A stretch of DNA of 56,269 nucleotides from an uncultured Alphaproteobacteria bacterium (GTDB lineage: Bacteria; Pseudomonadota; Alphaproteobacteria; RF32; CAG-239), in assembly GCA_934254925.1 (NCBI GenBank), contig CAKQMD010000008.1:1-56269 (forward strand), read 5' to 3'. Below the pieces are notes generated by a model, which ran no database searches, was not told the DNA's origin, and worked only from the letters and a program-made list of their open reading frames with translations. The stretch's first letter is position 1, and each line of letters starts with the position of its first letter. This document shows positions 26,671 to 35,716 of this stretch, piece after piece. The position numbers and the translations under genes are program-made.

Positions 26671-26674
26671 AGGG

Positions 26675-27220
26675 TCATTCCGCCCAGTGCTTAAAAACGT
26701 TCAAAGGCAGCTGATAAACGTTGCCGTTTGCGGAAGGATAAAAATTTTTGCCGCCGCAAAGATGCAATGTTTGAGCCTCGTCATGGAAAAAACCGTCGAC
26801 ATAGGCCGGATAATGCTGAACGACGATTTTTCCTTCTTGCGGATCAGCCGCAATCAGCTTTTGCGCGGCCAGGGTCAAATTGGCCAAAGGAGTACAAATT
26901 TCGTCTTGGCCGCAAAAGACGTGAAACTTTCGCTCGCAAAACAATGCTTCTTCATCGTCAAGCGGCAAGAGCAGTTGTTCGTGTTTGAGAGATTGAAACT
27001 GCTGCCGCTCCACCGTCAGCATCATTCTTGCCGGCAGTTGTTGATGCAACTTGCGCCCGTTTTGAAAATAAACGATTTCATGGTCGGCGAAAAGAATCAA
27101 GAAGTTACAGATATTTTCTTGATATTGCCTGTCCAAGGCCTCATAAACGTTGCCGACAAATTTTTCTTTTTTCCCGTTTTGCCAGATCAGCTCGCGCAAA
27201 ATAACGTCATTTCTGTACAT
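26675..27220 (-). CDS. Hypothetical protein with SD-less leader
   Basis: 181 aa, soluble, mildly acidic, with many aromatic residues (ILFADHEIVYFQNGRK; LHLCGGKNFYPSANGNVYQL). It has no signal peptide and no recognised motif. The ATG follows AAAAAATATCATT without a purine-rich site, like the leader of the gene at 51679. It is a single-gene unit ended by the hairpin at 26641-26670. Confidence 0.5.
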   Translation of the reverse strand: MYRNDVILRELIWQNGKKEKFVGNVYEALDRQYQENICNFLILFADHEIVYFQNGRKLHQQLPARMMLTVERQQFQSLKHEQLLLPLDDEEALFCERKFHVFCGQDEICTPLANLTLAAQKLIAADPQEGKIVVQHYPAYVDGFFHDEAQTLHLCGGKNFYPSANGNVYQLPLNVFKHWAE

Positions 27221-27310
27221 AATGATATTTTTTAGGTGAATAAATACAAAATAACTGATAACGCGCTTACTATAAACGAAGCGGCGGTATAAAGCAACAA
27301 AAACTTTGGG

Positions 27311-28924
27311 CTAAAAAATGCAGCCGTCAAAAATGTCAAGCTCTTTCTGATACAACGGTGTCCTGACCGATAACAGGCGCAAAACCGAATGAAAGAAGTT
27401 GTCGTGGGAATAGGCGCCCGTTTCCGCCTTGTAAGAAAGGCAGGAAGGATTTATCTGCATGGCTTTCTGCAATTTTTCTGACAGCCACAAAACCATTGGT
27501 ACTTTCTTTTGTTCCTGAGGGGCCATTGCATAAGGAAAACCATGCAGATAAAGGTTGTTCTCGCCCAGGGATTCCCCATGGTCCGAGACATACAGCATTC
27601 CGCTCTCGAGGCCGGGGTGTTCCTTCAGCAAGTCGATCACGGAGGAAATGAGATAATCGGTATATAAGATTGTATTGTCGTAGGTGTTGACGATTTGCTC
27701 GCGGGAACAGTTTTGCAAATCGGCCGTATCGCAGGAAGGGGTAAAACGTTTAAATTTGCCGGGATATCTTTTATAATAAGTCGGTCCGTGGCTTCCCATG
27801 GCATGCAAAACGATGACGCTGTCCCGTTTGAGCGAGACGATTTGTTGTTCCAACCCTGCCAGCAAAACGTCGTCATGACAATAGCTGCCGAAGCAAAATT
27901 TCTGCTGTTCGCCGGTTTTGGCGTCCAGATGCGGCACTCTGTCACAGACGCCTTTGCAGCCGTCGTCATTGTCCTTCCACAACACGTCGTAACCTGCGCT
28001 TTGCAGCAAATCTAGCAGGTTTTGCGTATAACGGGCATCCGTGACGTCAAAGTCTTTTCTGGCGTTTGCGGAAAACAGGCAGGGTAGGGAAACGGCAGTT
28101 GCCGTTCCGCAGGAAGAGACGTCTTTAAAGGTGACAATACTTTGCCTTTCCAGTAAAGGATTGGTTTTTCTGTCATAACCGTACAAAGAGAAGTTTTTTG
28201 CCCGTGCCGTTTCCCCGACGATCAACACCAAAAGCCGGGGTGCGGCGTCGGCTTTTTTCTCACGCTGAGGATGCGGATCCAAAATGACAAAATCACGGTT
28301 TTCTTGCCGCATGCGTTGATAAGCGCGGCCTACGGCATAGATGTAATTGAAGGTGTTGATATAATGGCGCACCTGGCTGTTGTTACGGCCGAAGGAGGCA
28401 TATTCTTTGTAACTGACGCCTCCAAAGGCGCCAAGCAGAAGCAGGGATAAAAGGGAATAGCCCAGGCGTCGTTTCAATTCCTGTTTCAGGAGAGAAAATC
28501 TGATATTGCAAAAAAAGACAGCTACGGCGGGAATGACACCCAAAAGAACTACGTAAGACACGGAACGGAGGGTTATAAAGTCAGAGGCTTCCCGCCAGTT
28601 GGTCTCGGCAAAGTTTCTGATCATGTCCGAATCAATGACGATCCCCAGATAAGACATGGCATAATCGGCCGCGGCAGACATAATCAACAGCAGAGCAATG
28701 AGGGCTTTCCCGATTTTTGGCAGCGTCAGCAGATTGAAGAACCAAAAAAGCGGGATAAAGATAAAGAACGGCAAAGAACAGGCAAAGACCAACATCCCCA
28801 GATGATCAAGCGACACTTTGTCGTAAACAAAACGCCAAAAACTGATGTTCAGAAAAAAGGTGAAATACAAGCTGATTAAAAAAATAAATGCTTGGGAAGA
28901 AACAGACAAAAGCTTTTTGTGCAT
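27311..28924 (-). CDS. Phosphoethanolamine transferase, EptA type
   Basis: 537 aa. Five N-terminal membrane helices (to about residue 180) precede a periplasmic sulfatase-fold domain with VLIVGETARAKNFSLYGYDRKTNP, nucleophile Thr in SSCGTATAVSLPC, SHGPTYYKRYP and a metal site YVSDHGESLGE. EptA-type enzymes move phosphoethanolamine from phosphatidylethanolamine to lipid A, which lowers negative charge and raises polymyxin resistance. Ribosome site AGGAG. It lies 10 bp behind a DGK1-like gene and divergent from a PmrAB-like system. Transfer to flagella or other glycans (EptC-like) is the alternative. Confidence 0.88.
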   Translation of the reverse strand: MHKKLLSVSSQAFIFLISLYFTFFLNISFWRFVYDKVSLDHLGMLVFACSLPFFIFIPLFWFFNLLTLPKIGKALIALLLIMSAAADYAMSYLGIVIDSDMIRNFAETNWREASDFITLRSVSYVVLLGVIPAVAVFFCNIRFSLLKQELKRRLGYSLLSLLLLGAFGGVSYKEYASFGRNNSQVRHYINTFNYIYAVGRAYQRMRQENRDFVILDPHPQREKKADAAPRLLVLIVGETARAKNFSLYGYDRKTNPLLERQSIVTFKDVSSCGTATAVSLPCLFSANARKDFDVTDARYTQNLLDLLQSAGYDVLWKDNDDGCKGVCDRVPHLDAKTGEQQKFCFGSYCHDDVLLAGLEQQIVSLKRDSVIVLHAMGSHGPTYYKRYPGKFKRFTPSCDTADLQNCSREQIVNTYDNTILYTDYLISSVIDLLKEHPGLESGMLYVSDHGESLGENNLYLHGFPYAMAPQEQKKVPMVLWLSEKLQKAMQINPSCLSYKAETGAYSHDNFFHSVLRLLSVRTPLYQKELDIFDGCIF

Positions 28925-28934
28925 GACACTCCTC

Positions 28935-29549
28935 TTACAGATATAACAGATTCAAAAAATAGCCGACAACCAGCGGAATGGATAAATTGTCATCAAGGCT
29001 CAGCTCGTTTTCAAAAAATTCTGCCGCGGTGGCCGAAACGGCTGTCATGGTCATCAACGGCAGCGGGCATTCCGGCGCCAAAAGCGATAAGATAAAGAGC
29101 GTTATTATGAAAAACGTTGCCGTTCCCTCAAGTGATTTCCCGTTCTCAAAGCGAAAACTTCCGAAAAACTTGCCGCATAAAGCTGCGCCGCTGTCTGCAA
29201 TCAGCATGACCGTCAGCGCGATAGCCGCCGCTTCCTTTGCATAGCAGACGGAACAGATCAATGCTGCCAAGAGGATATAAACCGAACCGCTGGGAACAAA
29301 TTTGTTTTTTATGACTTCTTTGGGCCGCAGAGTCTTGAAAAACATCCGCCGAAACATTCCGCCGATGAAAGGTGTCTTTTTATAGGCCGCATACTCTAAA
29401 ATCAAATTTCCCAAAAGGGTAAAAAGAAAGAAAAGAATACAAATGTTTTTTCCGCTCAGAAAAATAAACAACGGCATCCATAAAGAACTGAGGTGAACTG
29501 CCTTGCGATAGAGTTCGGTCTTCAGGGATTTTGAGAAAGAAGTCGTCAT
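28935..29549 (-). CDS. DGK1/SEC59-family lipid kinase or cytidylyltransferase-like membrane protein
   Basis: 204 aa with about six membrane helices. Landmarks: ELYRKAVHLSSLWMPLFIF near the start, RPKEVIKNKFVPSGS, MLIADSGAALCGKFFG, ENGKSLEGTATFF and NELSLDDNLSIPL, the pattern of CTP-dependent dolichol/diacylglycerol kinases and phosphatidate cytidylyltransferase relatives. It is first in an operon with the eptA-like gene, which suggests it phosphorylates the diacylglycerol that EptA leaves behind. A paralogue lies at 51842-52510. Family call is good, substrate is inferred. Confidence 0.7.
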   Translation of the reverse strand: MTTSFSKSLKTELYRKAVHLSSLWMPLFIFLSGKNICILFFLFTLLGNLILEYAAYKKTPFIGGMFRRMFFKTLRPKEVIKNKFVPSGSVYILLAALICSVCYAKEAAAIALTVMLIADSGAALCGKFFGSFRFENGKSLEGTATFFIITLFILSLLAPECPLPLMTMTAVSATAAEFFENELSLDDNLSIPLVVGYFLNLLYL

Positions 29550-29602
29550 GGCGGATTTCCTTTGTTTTATTTTATTTCTGCCCTAGGCTTTAGACTGCCA
29601 AA

Positions 29603-29624
29603 CTGAAATTTGTCTGAAATTTTG
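29603..29624. promoter_or_regulatory. Tandem 11-bp repeat, candidate response-regulator operator
   Basis: CTGAAATTTGT followed directly by CTGAAATTTTG: two half-sites with an 11-bp period, the geometry bound by OmpR/PmrA-type dimers on one face of DNA. It lies in the gap between the divergent dgk-eptA operon and the regulator gene, so it could serve both. Protein binding is inferred. Confidence 0.5.
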
Positions 29625-29683
29625 CAAGATTTATTTGTTTACAAATATTTTTCTCGGTGCTTAGATAAACGCGGGAGAAAAAG

Positions 29684-30373
29684 ATGAAAATTCTGTTGGT
29701 TGAAGATGATGCGAAACTTGGCAAAAACACCAAGGAACTGCTGGAGTTTGAAAATTGTTCAGTAGATTGGGCTCAAGACGGACATGAGGCTATGGAGTAT
29801 TTTAAGCAGGCACAGGCCAGTGTTTATGACGTGGTTGTTTTGGACTGGATGCTGCCGGAATTAAGCGGGATGGACTTCTGTCGCCTACTGCGGCGGAAAC
29901 ACGGTTTTCAGGGCGGCATCATCTTTGTCACGGCCAAAGGAGAATTGGAAGACTGTATTCGAGCCCTTAACGAAGGTGCGGACGACTACATGGTTAAACC
30001 CTTTCGCGTCAAAGAGCTGACAGCCCGTCTGAGAGCCTTGTGCCGTCGCAAAGGCAAACCTTTTGTCGACAAGGTCTATGAGCAAAATTCAATCAAAATC
30101 AATCATGATTTGAATCTCGTGACTTATCAGAATCGGGATTTTGCTTTGCGCAAAAAAGAATTTGCTTTGTTTGAACTGCTCTTTATCAACATGAACAACA
30201 TTTTGCCGCGGGAAACAATTTTTGAAAAGATATGGGACGACAAGCTCAATACCAATATGGAAAGCCTGGACTCCCACATATATACTCTGCGCAAGAAAAT
30301 CAGGGATTTTGCTTTGCCTCTCAAGATAACGCTGGTGAAAAACATCGGCTATAAGATGGAATTGGAGAAATGA
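29684..30373 (+). CDS. OmpR-family response regulator (PmrA/QseB-like)
   Basis: 229 aa. Receiver domain with acidic pocket EDD near residue 8, phosphoacceptor Asp54 in VVVLDWMLPELSG, Lys in MVKPFRVKEL; a winged-helix DNA-binding domain follows with ETIFEKIWDDKLNTNMESLD and VKNIGYKMELE. ATG follows GGGAGAAAA. It overlaps the sensor kinase by 4 bp. Divergence from the eptA-like operon and the tandem repeat between them suggest control of lipid-A modification. Confidence 0.9.
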   Translation: MKILLVEDDAKLGKNTKELLEFENCSVDWAQDGHEAMEYFKQAQASVYDVVVLDWMLPELSGMDFCRLLRRKHGFQGGIIFVTAKGELEDCIRALNEGADDYMVKPFRVKELTARLRALCRRKGKPFVDKVYEQNSIKINHDLNLVTYQNRDFALRKKEFALFELLFINMNNILPRETIFEKIWDDKLNTNMESLDSHIYTLRKKIRDFALPLKITLVKNIGYKMELEK

Positions 30374-31659
30374 TCGCAAAAATTTACAGAAAACTGACCG
30401 TCGCCTATACTTTTGTCATCGCGGCCTTGCTGTTGGGCTGTTTGGCCGGCGGCTATGCCGCATATCGCTATTACGGCATAAAGTTTCTCCAAGAGGGCCT
30501 GAACGACTATCTGGCGGAAGAAGTCTGGGAAGCCGAAGACACGTTAAAAAAAGCCGCTGCGGCTCCTGAGGTTCATAAGATTATGTCGGACATAAATTCT
30601 TTTCATTTTTTTACCTTTTGGTTTGTCGACGGTCGCCTTATTCTGGCCGAAAAACCGCAAGACGACTATCTCGCCTCGGAACTTCAGCGCCGGTTGCGGC
30701 AGAGAGAATACACTGCTGGCAAAATTTACCATATAAATGTTAAGTCAAACAAAAGAAAATGGTATTTTATGATTATCAAGCAAAACATTGTCCTTCCCGG
30801 CAGCAGAAACGGCGAAGTCTTTGTCGTGGCCAACTATTCTCCGCTCAGAAACAGCAGCAAGAATTATGTGTTGTTGGCCGTTTGGGGAATTATGATTTTG
30901 GTCTTGTCAGCATATTTAATCGGTCGACTGCTGGTTTCCCGCTCAATGAAATACATCGAGTTGACATATGAGAAACAAAAACAGTTTGTTTCCAACGCCG
31001 CGCACGAATTGCGGACGCCGCTGAGCGTTTTGCTCTCTTATGCCGAGTTGCTGGAATACAAACCCGGAGATAAAAAGCTGTTGGCGGCGCTCAAAGAGGA
31101 AATTGCACAAATGAACGGCTTGATAGACCACTTGCTCGCTTTAGCCCGTTTTGAAAATCAGATGATTCCCTTGCAAAGGCAAAGTATCGACCTGAAAGAA
31201 CTGGTTACCGAAACCGCGGCGGCACTTTCCTCCCTGTGTCCCGCATGTCCGATAACTGTGGAACTTCCCGCTGAAGAGCTGTCGGTAATGGCCGATCGCC
31301 GGATGCTGCGGCAGCTGTTGAATATCCTGTTGGACAATGCCCTGAAATATACCTCTGCTCAGAAACGAATAAAGGTCTTCCTGGCTAAGGAAAATCGTCG
31401 AGTCAGAATAACGGTGGCAGATAACGGGATTGGAATCAAGGCACAAGATCTGCCGCATTTGTTTGAGAAATTTTGGCGTGCCGACTTGTCCCGCAACGAC
31501 AAAGGATTGGGTTTGGGATTATGCCTGGCAGAAATGATCGTTACCTTGCATAAAGGAAAAATAGAAGTCAAAAGCACTCCGGGGCAAGGATCTGAATTCA
31601 GTGTTGTCTTGCCGGCAGAAGACAAAGGCCTTAAAAACGATACTGAATGCCGAGATTGA
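30370..31659 (+). CDS. Sensor histidine kinase (PmrB-like)
   Basis: 429 aa. Membrane helices near 12-32 and 163-185 enclose a periplasmic sensor of about 130 aa. The H-box VSNAAHELRTPLSVLL holds His212; N-box LNILLDNALKYT, G1 VADNGIGI, and G2 GLGLGLCL follow. The ATG overlaps the response-regulator stop (ATGA). The periplasmic region may sense cations or peptides, which is unproven. Its 3' end overlaps the convergent autotransporter gene by 29 bp. Confidence 0.9.
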   Translation: MIAKIYRKLTVAYTFVIAALLLGCLAGGYAAYRYYGIKFLQEGLNDYLAEEVWEAEDTLKKAAAAPEVHKIMSDINSFHFFTFWFVDGRLILAEKPQDDYLASELQRRLRQREYTAGKIYHINVKSNKRKWYFMIIKQNIVLPGSRNGEVFVVANYSPLRNSSKNYVLLAVWGIMILVLSAYLIGRLLVSRSMKYIELTYEKQKQFVSNAAHELRTPLSVLLSYAELLEYKPGDKKLLAALKEEIAQMNGLIDHLLALARFENQMIPLQRQSIDLKELVTETAAALSSLCPACPITVELPAEELSVMADRRMLRQLLNILLDNALKYTSAQKRIKVFLAKENRRVRITVADNGIGIKAQDLPHLFEKFWRADLSRNDKGLGLGLCLAEMIVTLHKGKIEVKSTPGQGSEFSVVLPAEDKGLKNDTECRD

Positions 31660-33895
31660 TTTCCCAAGGGATTTCGATTCTGTCGCCAAGTTGCGTCGAA
31701 GCCTCAAAATAGGCCGTTCCGTCTTGGCTCCAAGAGGCGCTGATTCCAGCGCCGACCTCATATCGCAGAGAGGACATGTCTTCGGTGAAGGTATAGTCGG
31801 CAATCCGAACTTCGCTCTTGCTGTCAATATCATGAATCAGCGCCAGCCGTCCGTAAGCGTCTATAAAGCCGTCGCCGTCTCGCAAAAAAGTTTTGCCGCC
31901 GACCAAATCCGCCCGACTGCTGAAATAATCGGCGCCGGAGGTTTCGACAAGCGTGTTGAAATTCGTTCGGTAGCTGATGCCGTCAATATGCATGTAGTTC
32001 AAACCGACGGAAGGCTCAAGAAACCATTGTCCGTCAAAGTTGAAGCGTTTCCCCAAGCTGGTGGAAACCTGCCAGCTGTTGGTTTTGTATTTTCCTCGGA
32101 CGTCGCTGCCCGAAGGTGTGAAACTTTTAATCTTTTGATCATGCCAAAAATATGTTCCCACCAGATCAATGAACCAGTTGTCGTTCGTATTGAAAAGCGA
32201 ATACAAACCAACAGAGCGCGTATCAGCGTTGCCGTGGCCGCTGCGGTCAAATTTCTGACGCGACGACGTATAGCCGCCGTAAGCGCCCAAACTCAGATAA
32301 TGGCCGGAGTGCCGCCATATTTCCTTGTCATAGCCGATTTCACTGCCGTAAATATGCGTCCGGCTGCTGGTTCCGTCTTTATATTTGAAGTCAAGCTTTT
32401 GTCCCAAGGCTTTCATCCACAGGCCGTCGTCGTGTCCCGAAGGGTTTCGACGGCTGCGAATATGGTTATAAACGGGAGTTAAATGCGTATAAAATAAAGA
32501 AGAAAGGGAAGCGTAAGTGTTTTTGGCGATAATGGCGCTGTCGTTGACGTCTTGTGTGCGAACCAAAATCCAGTCGTCTCCGTCTTGCGCAAGTTGATAA
32601 CGAAAAGCACCGACGTCAACCGCGTCTCCTACCAAATAAAAGTTGTCGGCGGCACCGCTGCCTTCGTTGATGATTTTGTATTGAGAAGGCGTGTTGCCGG
32701 ACGGACTGTAATCATGAATAATCAGCCCGAAATTGCCGTCACCGGAATGAACGAGAATTTTGTCCGAAACGCCTTCGGACAAACTGCTGTTAATACTGAA
32801 CAGGCCGCTGCCGTTCAGTTTGTCAAACTGCAGAGTGCTGAATTCATGGTTATAGGGAATGGTAACGGCGGCATTTTTTAGTTCCAAATCAGGAATGCTG
32901 TTGTCACCGATAACGGTGGCGACTCCCTCGGTTATTTGCGTCTTGCCGGATAATTGGCCACCTGAGAAAAGAAACAGCCATCCTCCTTTTTCAAGCGTTG
33001 TGTTTTCGGCTTCGCCTCCGGAAAAAACGCTTTGTACACCGCCGGAACGAACCAGGGCGTTAACGGCTTTTCCGCCGCTTTCGATTTTTTGCGTTCCGCC
33101 GTTGATTTGACTGTCGTTATCGATTCCGTATATGGTTTGTTCGCCCGAGTTTATGGTTGTCTGAGAAGAAACTGCGTTGAAGTCAACGTTCATTTCTCCG
33201 CCGTCAATGGTCGTTTCCTTGGCGCTGCCGCTGTCGATGATGTCAATAATGCCGCCTTTTTGCACGACGGTTTGTTCCGTTGTTCCCCAAACCTTCTGCC
33301 TCCCGTTGCCCGAAACGGTGGCGCCGATGCTGATGCCTCCGGCGTCGACTTGTTGCATTCCACCGACAATATTGGCTTGCTTTGAAATTCCGTTATTTAA
33401 AACTTCCTGCAGTCCGGCCTTGACCAGGGAAGATTCGTCTGTTCCCGAAATGTTTTCTCGTCCGCCGTTGAGCGTCGTTCTTGTGACGACAGCGCCGGAG
33501 GAAACAATAAAAATGCCGCCGTTGACGGTCGTGTTTTGGGCATAGCCGCCGTTATTGACGTCAATGGTTCCTTGTGTGGCCACCGTTGAGGAATAAGCTT
33601 CTCCGTCGACGTTTTGGATTGCTTGGTATTGAACGTTGGTATTGTAAGAAACGCCGCCTTTTTGCACGTTTTGCTGCGCATAGGAAAAAATGTTGCTGTC
33701 ATAGCTTTTACCGCCGTTCATAAGCGTCTGATTACCGTAAACCGAGAAATTTTTGGTTGTCCCGTAGACTTCCTGAGTGACGATTGAGTTGACGCTGCCG
33801 CCGGTAAGAACGTCTCCGGCGTCGACAATTTGCGTAATGGCGGCGGCCTGTACAGGGAACAAAGCCCCCAAACCGAAAACAACAGCTTTTTTCAT
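31631..33895 (-). CDS. AIDA-type autotransporter adhesin
   Basis: 754 aa. A signal peptide ends near VQAAA. Residues about 25-330 are made of imperfect 18-20 residue repeats of the kind GGxxxxTTVNGGxxxVxxGG, typical of AIDA-like passenger beta-helices. Linker to about 480, then a C-terminal beta-barrel domain with repeated aromatic strands, ending IPWEINLGIQYRF, the autotransporter/Bam signature. It is exported through Sec and inserts in the outer membrane; the passenger is probably an adhesin. Ribosome site GGAAAC is weak. Confidence 0.85.
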   Translation of the reverse strand: MKKAVVFGLGALFPVQAAAITQIVDAGDVLTGGSVNSIVTQEVYGTTKNFSVYGNQTLMNGGKSYDSNIFSYAQQNVQKGGVSYNTNVQYQAIQNVDGEAYSSTVATQGTIDVNNGGYAQNTTVNGGIFIVSSGAVVTRTTLNGGRENISGTDESSLVKAGLQEVLNNGISKQANIVGGMQQVDAGGISIGATVSGNGRQKVWGTTEQTVVQKGGIIDIIDSGSAKETTIDGGEMNVDFNAVSSQTTINSGEQTIYGIDNDSQINGGTQKIESGGKAVNALVRSGGVQSVFSGGEAENTTLEKGGWLFLFSGGQLSGKTQITEGVATVIGDNSIPDLELKNAAVTIPYNHEFSTLQFDKLNGSGLFSINSSLSEGVSDKILVHSGDGNFGLIIHDYSPSGNTPSQYKIINEGSGAADNFYLVGDAVDVGAFRYQLAQDGDDWILVRTQDVNDSAIIAKNTYASLSSLFYTHLTPVYNHIRSRRNPSGHDDGLWMKALGQKLDFKYKDGTSSRTHIYGSEIGYDKEIWRHSGHYLSLGAYGGYTSSRQKFDRSGHGNADTRSVGLYSLFNTNDNWFIDLVGTYFWHDQKIKSFTPSGSDVRGKYKTNSWQVSTSLGKRFNFDGQWFLEPSVGLNYMHIDGISYRTNFNTLVETSGADYFSSRADLVGGKTFLRDGDGFIDAYGRLALIHDIDSKSEVRIADYTFTEDMSSLRYEVGAGISASWSQDGTAYFEASTQLGDRIEIPWEINLGIQYRF

Positions 33896-34271
33896 TATTC
33901 GTTTCCTTTTTTCAATCCTGGTCGACTATATAATCTTTAAATGGCAAATTAAAACCTTGGCATATAAAATATTATCCCGCAAAATACAAAGCGGCTTTGG
34001 TCTGGAACCACGGTCATAAAATAATTCTTAATAACGAATTCTTTTAGAAAATTTCCACCGGATTTGTTGATCCGCCCATGTCATGCTTCTCTTAAATATA
34101 TAAATTGTAAGAGGATGAGAATATTGTTTATAAAATAAATGGAATATCAGAAAAAAACGCCTGTTCTGTCGGGCGTTTTTTTTCTTTTTATGGTCGGAGG
34201 AATCTTGCAATTCACGGACTGCTATTTTTACCTCTGAATAAGGCACTGCAAGTGCCGTCATTTTTATCTTA
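33896..34271. other. Gene-free gap with one hairpin
   Basis: 376 bp without a convincing gene. A 77-codon minus-strand frame at 34028-34261 has no ribosome site and runs through the hairpin at 34151-34182, so it is rejected. The rest is A/T-rich; the first part is likely upstream sequence of the autotransporter gene. Confidence 0.6.
34151..34182. terminator. Hairpin terminator
   Basis: 11-bp stem AAAAAAACGCC / GGCGTTTTTTT with a 10-base loop. T-runs exist on both strands. On the minus strand it follows the NUDIX gene by about 90 bp and so ends that transcript. Confidence 0.8.
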
Positions 34272-34718
34272 TCACAAATCGATTATATCAATCACATGAA
34301 AATCGTCATCATAGATAAAACGTCGCTTAACAAATTTTCCTGCAATAATTTCGGGTAAAAAATTGCGGTCGGCTTCGCGCATTTGAGCATAAGGGATCTG
34401 ATCTTCATCAACCCAAAATGCTGTTACTTCGTCTTTTTTAGCATGAACCGATCCACTGAATTTTGTACTTCTAAACACATAAACATAAAAATCTTTGGTT
34501 GGAAACTCAATATACCCAACCTGTATGGGCTTTTCTATTTTAAGACCGGTTTCTTCATATGTCTCCCGAATAACGCAAGCCTCAATCGTTTCGTCCGGCT
34601 CTTTTTTGCCGCCCGGAAAATTGATGCAGCCCTCATTAATTCCCCGATGATGTCTGATCATTAAAAATTTGTGATTTTGAACATCTTCAATAATCGACAG
34701 CGAAGCTTCTTTTGTCAT
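34272..34718 (-). CDS. NUDIX hydrolase, MutT / 8-oxo-dGTPase-like
   Basis: 148 aa. The NUDIX box is complete: G, five residues, E, then REtYEETG (GGKKEPDETIEACVIRETYEETGL region split by one turn), which binds Mg and hydrolyses a nucleoside diphosphate linkage. The N-terminus has IIEDVQNHKFLMIRHHRG. Substrate could be 8-oxo-dGTP or another nucleotide. ATG follows AAGGAAA. Its 38-bp distance from the next P-loop gene upstream and the A/T-rich codon use set the pair apart from their neighbours. Confidence 0.85.
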   Translation of the reverse strand: MTKEASLSIIEDVQNHKFLMIRHHRGINEGCINFPGGKKEPDETIEACVIRETYEETGLKIEKPIQVGYIEFPTKDFYVYVFRSTKFSGSVHAKKDEVTAFWVDEDQIPYAQMREADRNFLPEIIAGKFVKRRFIYDDDFHVIDIIDL

Positions 34719-34756
34719 CTTTTATTTCCTTAATTTCAGATAATTATTGCTAAGTT

Positions 34757-35296
34757 TTAAGAAAAATTGCTTTTATTTTCAAGAATAAAATTAAACTTAA
34801 CGTCATAACTATCATCAATCAGGACATAACGACAATTATTTTGCTTGCATAATTCTAAGTTTTTTATGTTTTCTTCCAATGCTGTTTCTTTTGTAAACCA
34901 AGAATCATCAAGCCGATTTTCAATGATATTAGCGTAATTTTTTATATCTGAAAAATGATTTTGTATGTAATTTGGTGTCATAACCAAGCAATAAAACTGT
35001 ATTTCTTTTAGATATGGCAAATCAAAATCTTTTTTCCAGTCAAAAGGAATATAAGCACCTTCAATAATCAAGTTTTGTTTGTTTTCTATGGCTGTTTTTA
35101 TCATTTCTCTAATAATAGGCCATAAATACTTTTCCAACTTTTCATCATCTTCCGGTGTTAATAATGTATTGTTACTGCGTATTAAGCCCATTTTTAGCAA
35201 ATCTATTGACAAGACAGGGTATTTATACTTTTCCAACAGCTTTTGGGCTAATAAGGTTTTTCCTGTATGCGACGCTCCGGAAATTAAAATAATCAT
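34757..35296 (-). CDS. P-loop nucleotide kinase-like protein
   Basis: 179 aa. Walker A SGASHTGKTLLAQKL at residues 6-20, then IEGAYIP as a Walker B-like strand and R-rich lid region NIIENRLDDSWFTKE. It resembles small kinases such as adenylate-kinase or zeta-toxin relatives; the phosphorylated substrate is unknown. A/T-rich codon use (many Lys, Ile, Asn) differs from most genes here and suggests transfer from a low-GC donor. ATG follows GAGGT. Probably in one transcript with the NUDIX gene. Confidence 0.65.
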   Translation of the reverse strand: MIILISGASHTGKTLLAQKLLEKYKYPVLSIDLLKMGLIRSNNTLLTPEDDEKLEKYLWPIIREMIKTAIENKQNLIIEGAYIPFDWKKDFDLPYLKEIQFYCLVMTPNYIQNHFSDIKNYANIIENRLDDSWFTKETALEENIKNLELCKQNNCRYVLIDDSYDVKFNFILENKSNFS

Positions 35297-35716
35297 TTTA
35301 CCTCAAAGAAAGATTATTGATTGATATTATAAATGCAACATACTGCCACATAAATATATTTTTCAAGCATTAAAAATCAAACTTTTGCTAAAATTTATAC
35401 AAGCCGCACCCTTATTAAACATAATAACACATATTTACAATGTGCTATATCCTGCTTATTTGAGTAAAAATAAATCGTCATCAACGTCAAAACTTTTATT
35501 TTAAGCAAGTTTCAAATCCGACTTTTAATAAAAGATTGTCCCAAAAGTTATAAAAAACCTATTTTTTCTTAACTTATTGTAAAATAAGAAAACTTGAAAA
35601 TAATGCTCCGTGTAATTACCCCAAAAGGCCTGGCTTTTTCAACCAATCACACGGACCAGATTAAATTATTGATTTATAAGAAAGTTGCCATTTTTGACAG
35701 CTTGTGTCAGTGTCGA

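Noticed and set aside
31601..32482. 293-codon plus-strand frame antisense to the autotransporter gene
   Set aside because: Shadow of codon bias in the real gene; no ribosome site, and the opposite frame has clear signal, repeat and barrel features.
34028..34261. 77-codon minus-strand reading frame
   Set aside because: No ribosome site, biased composition, and it runs through the terminator hairpin at 34151-34182.
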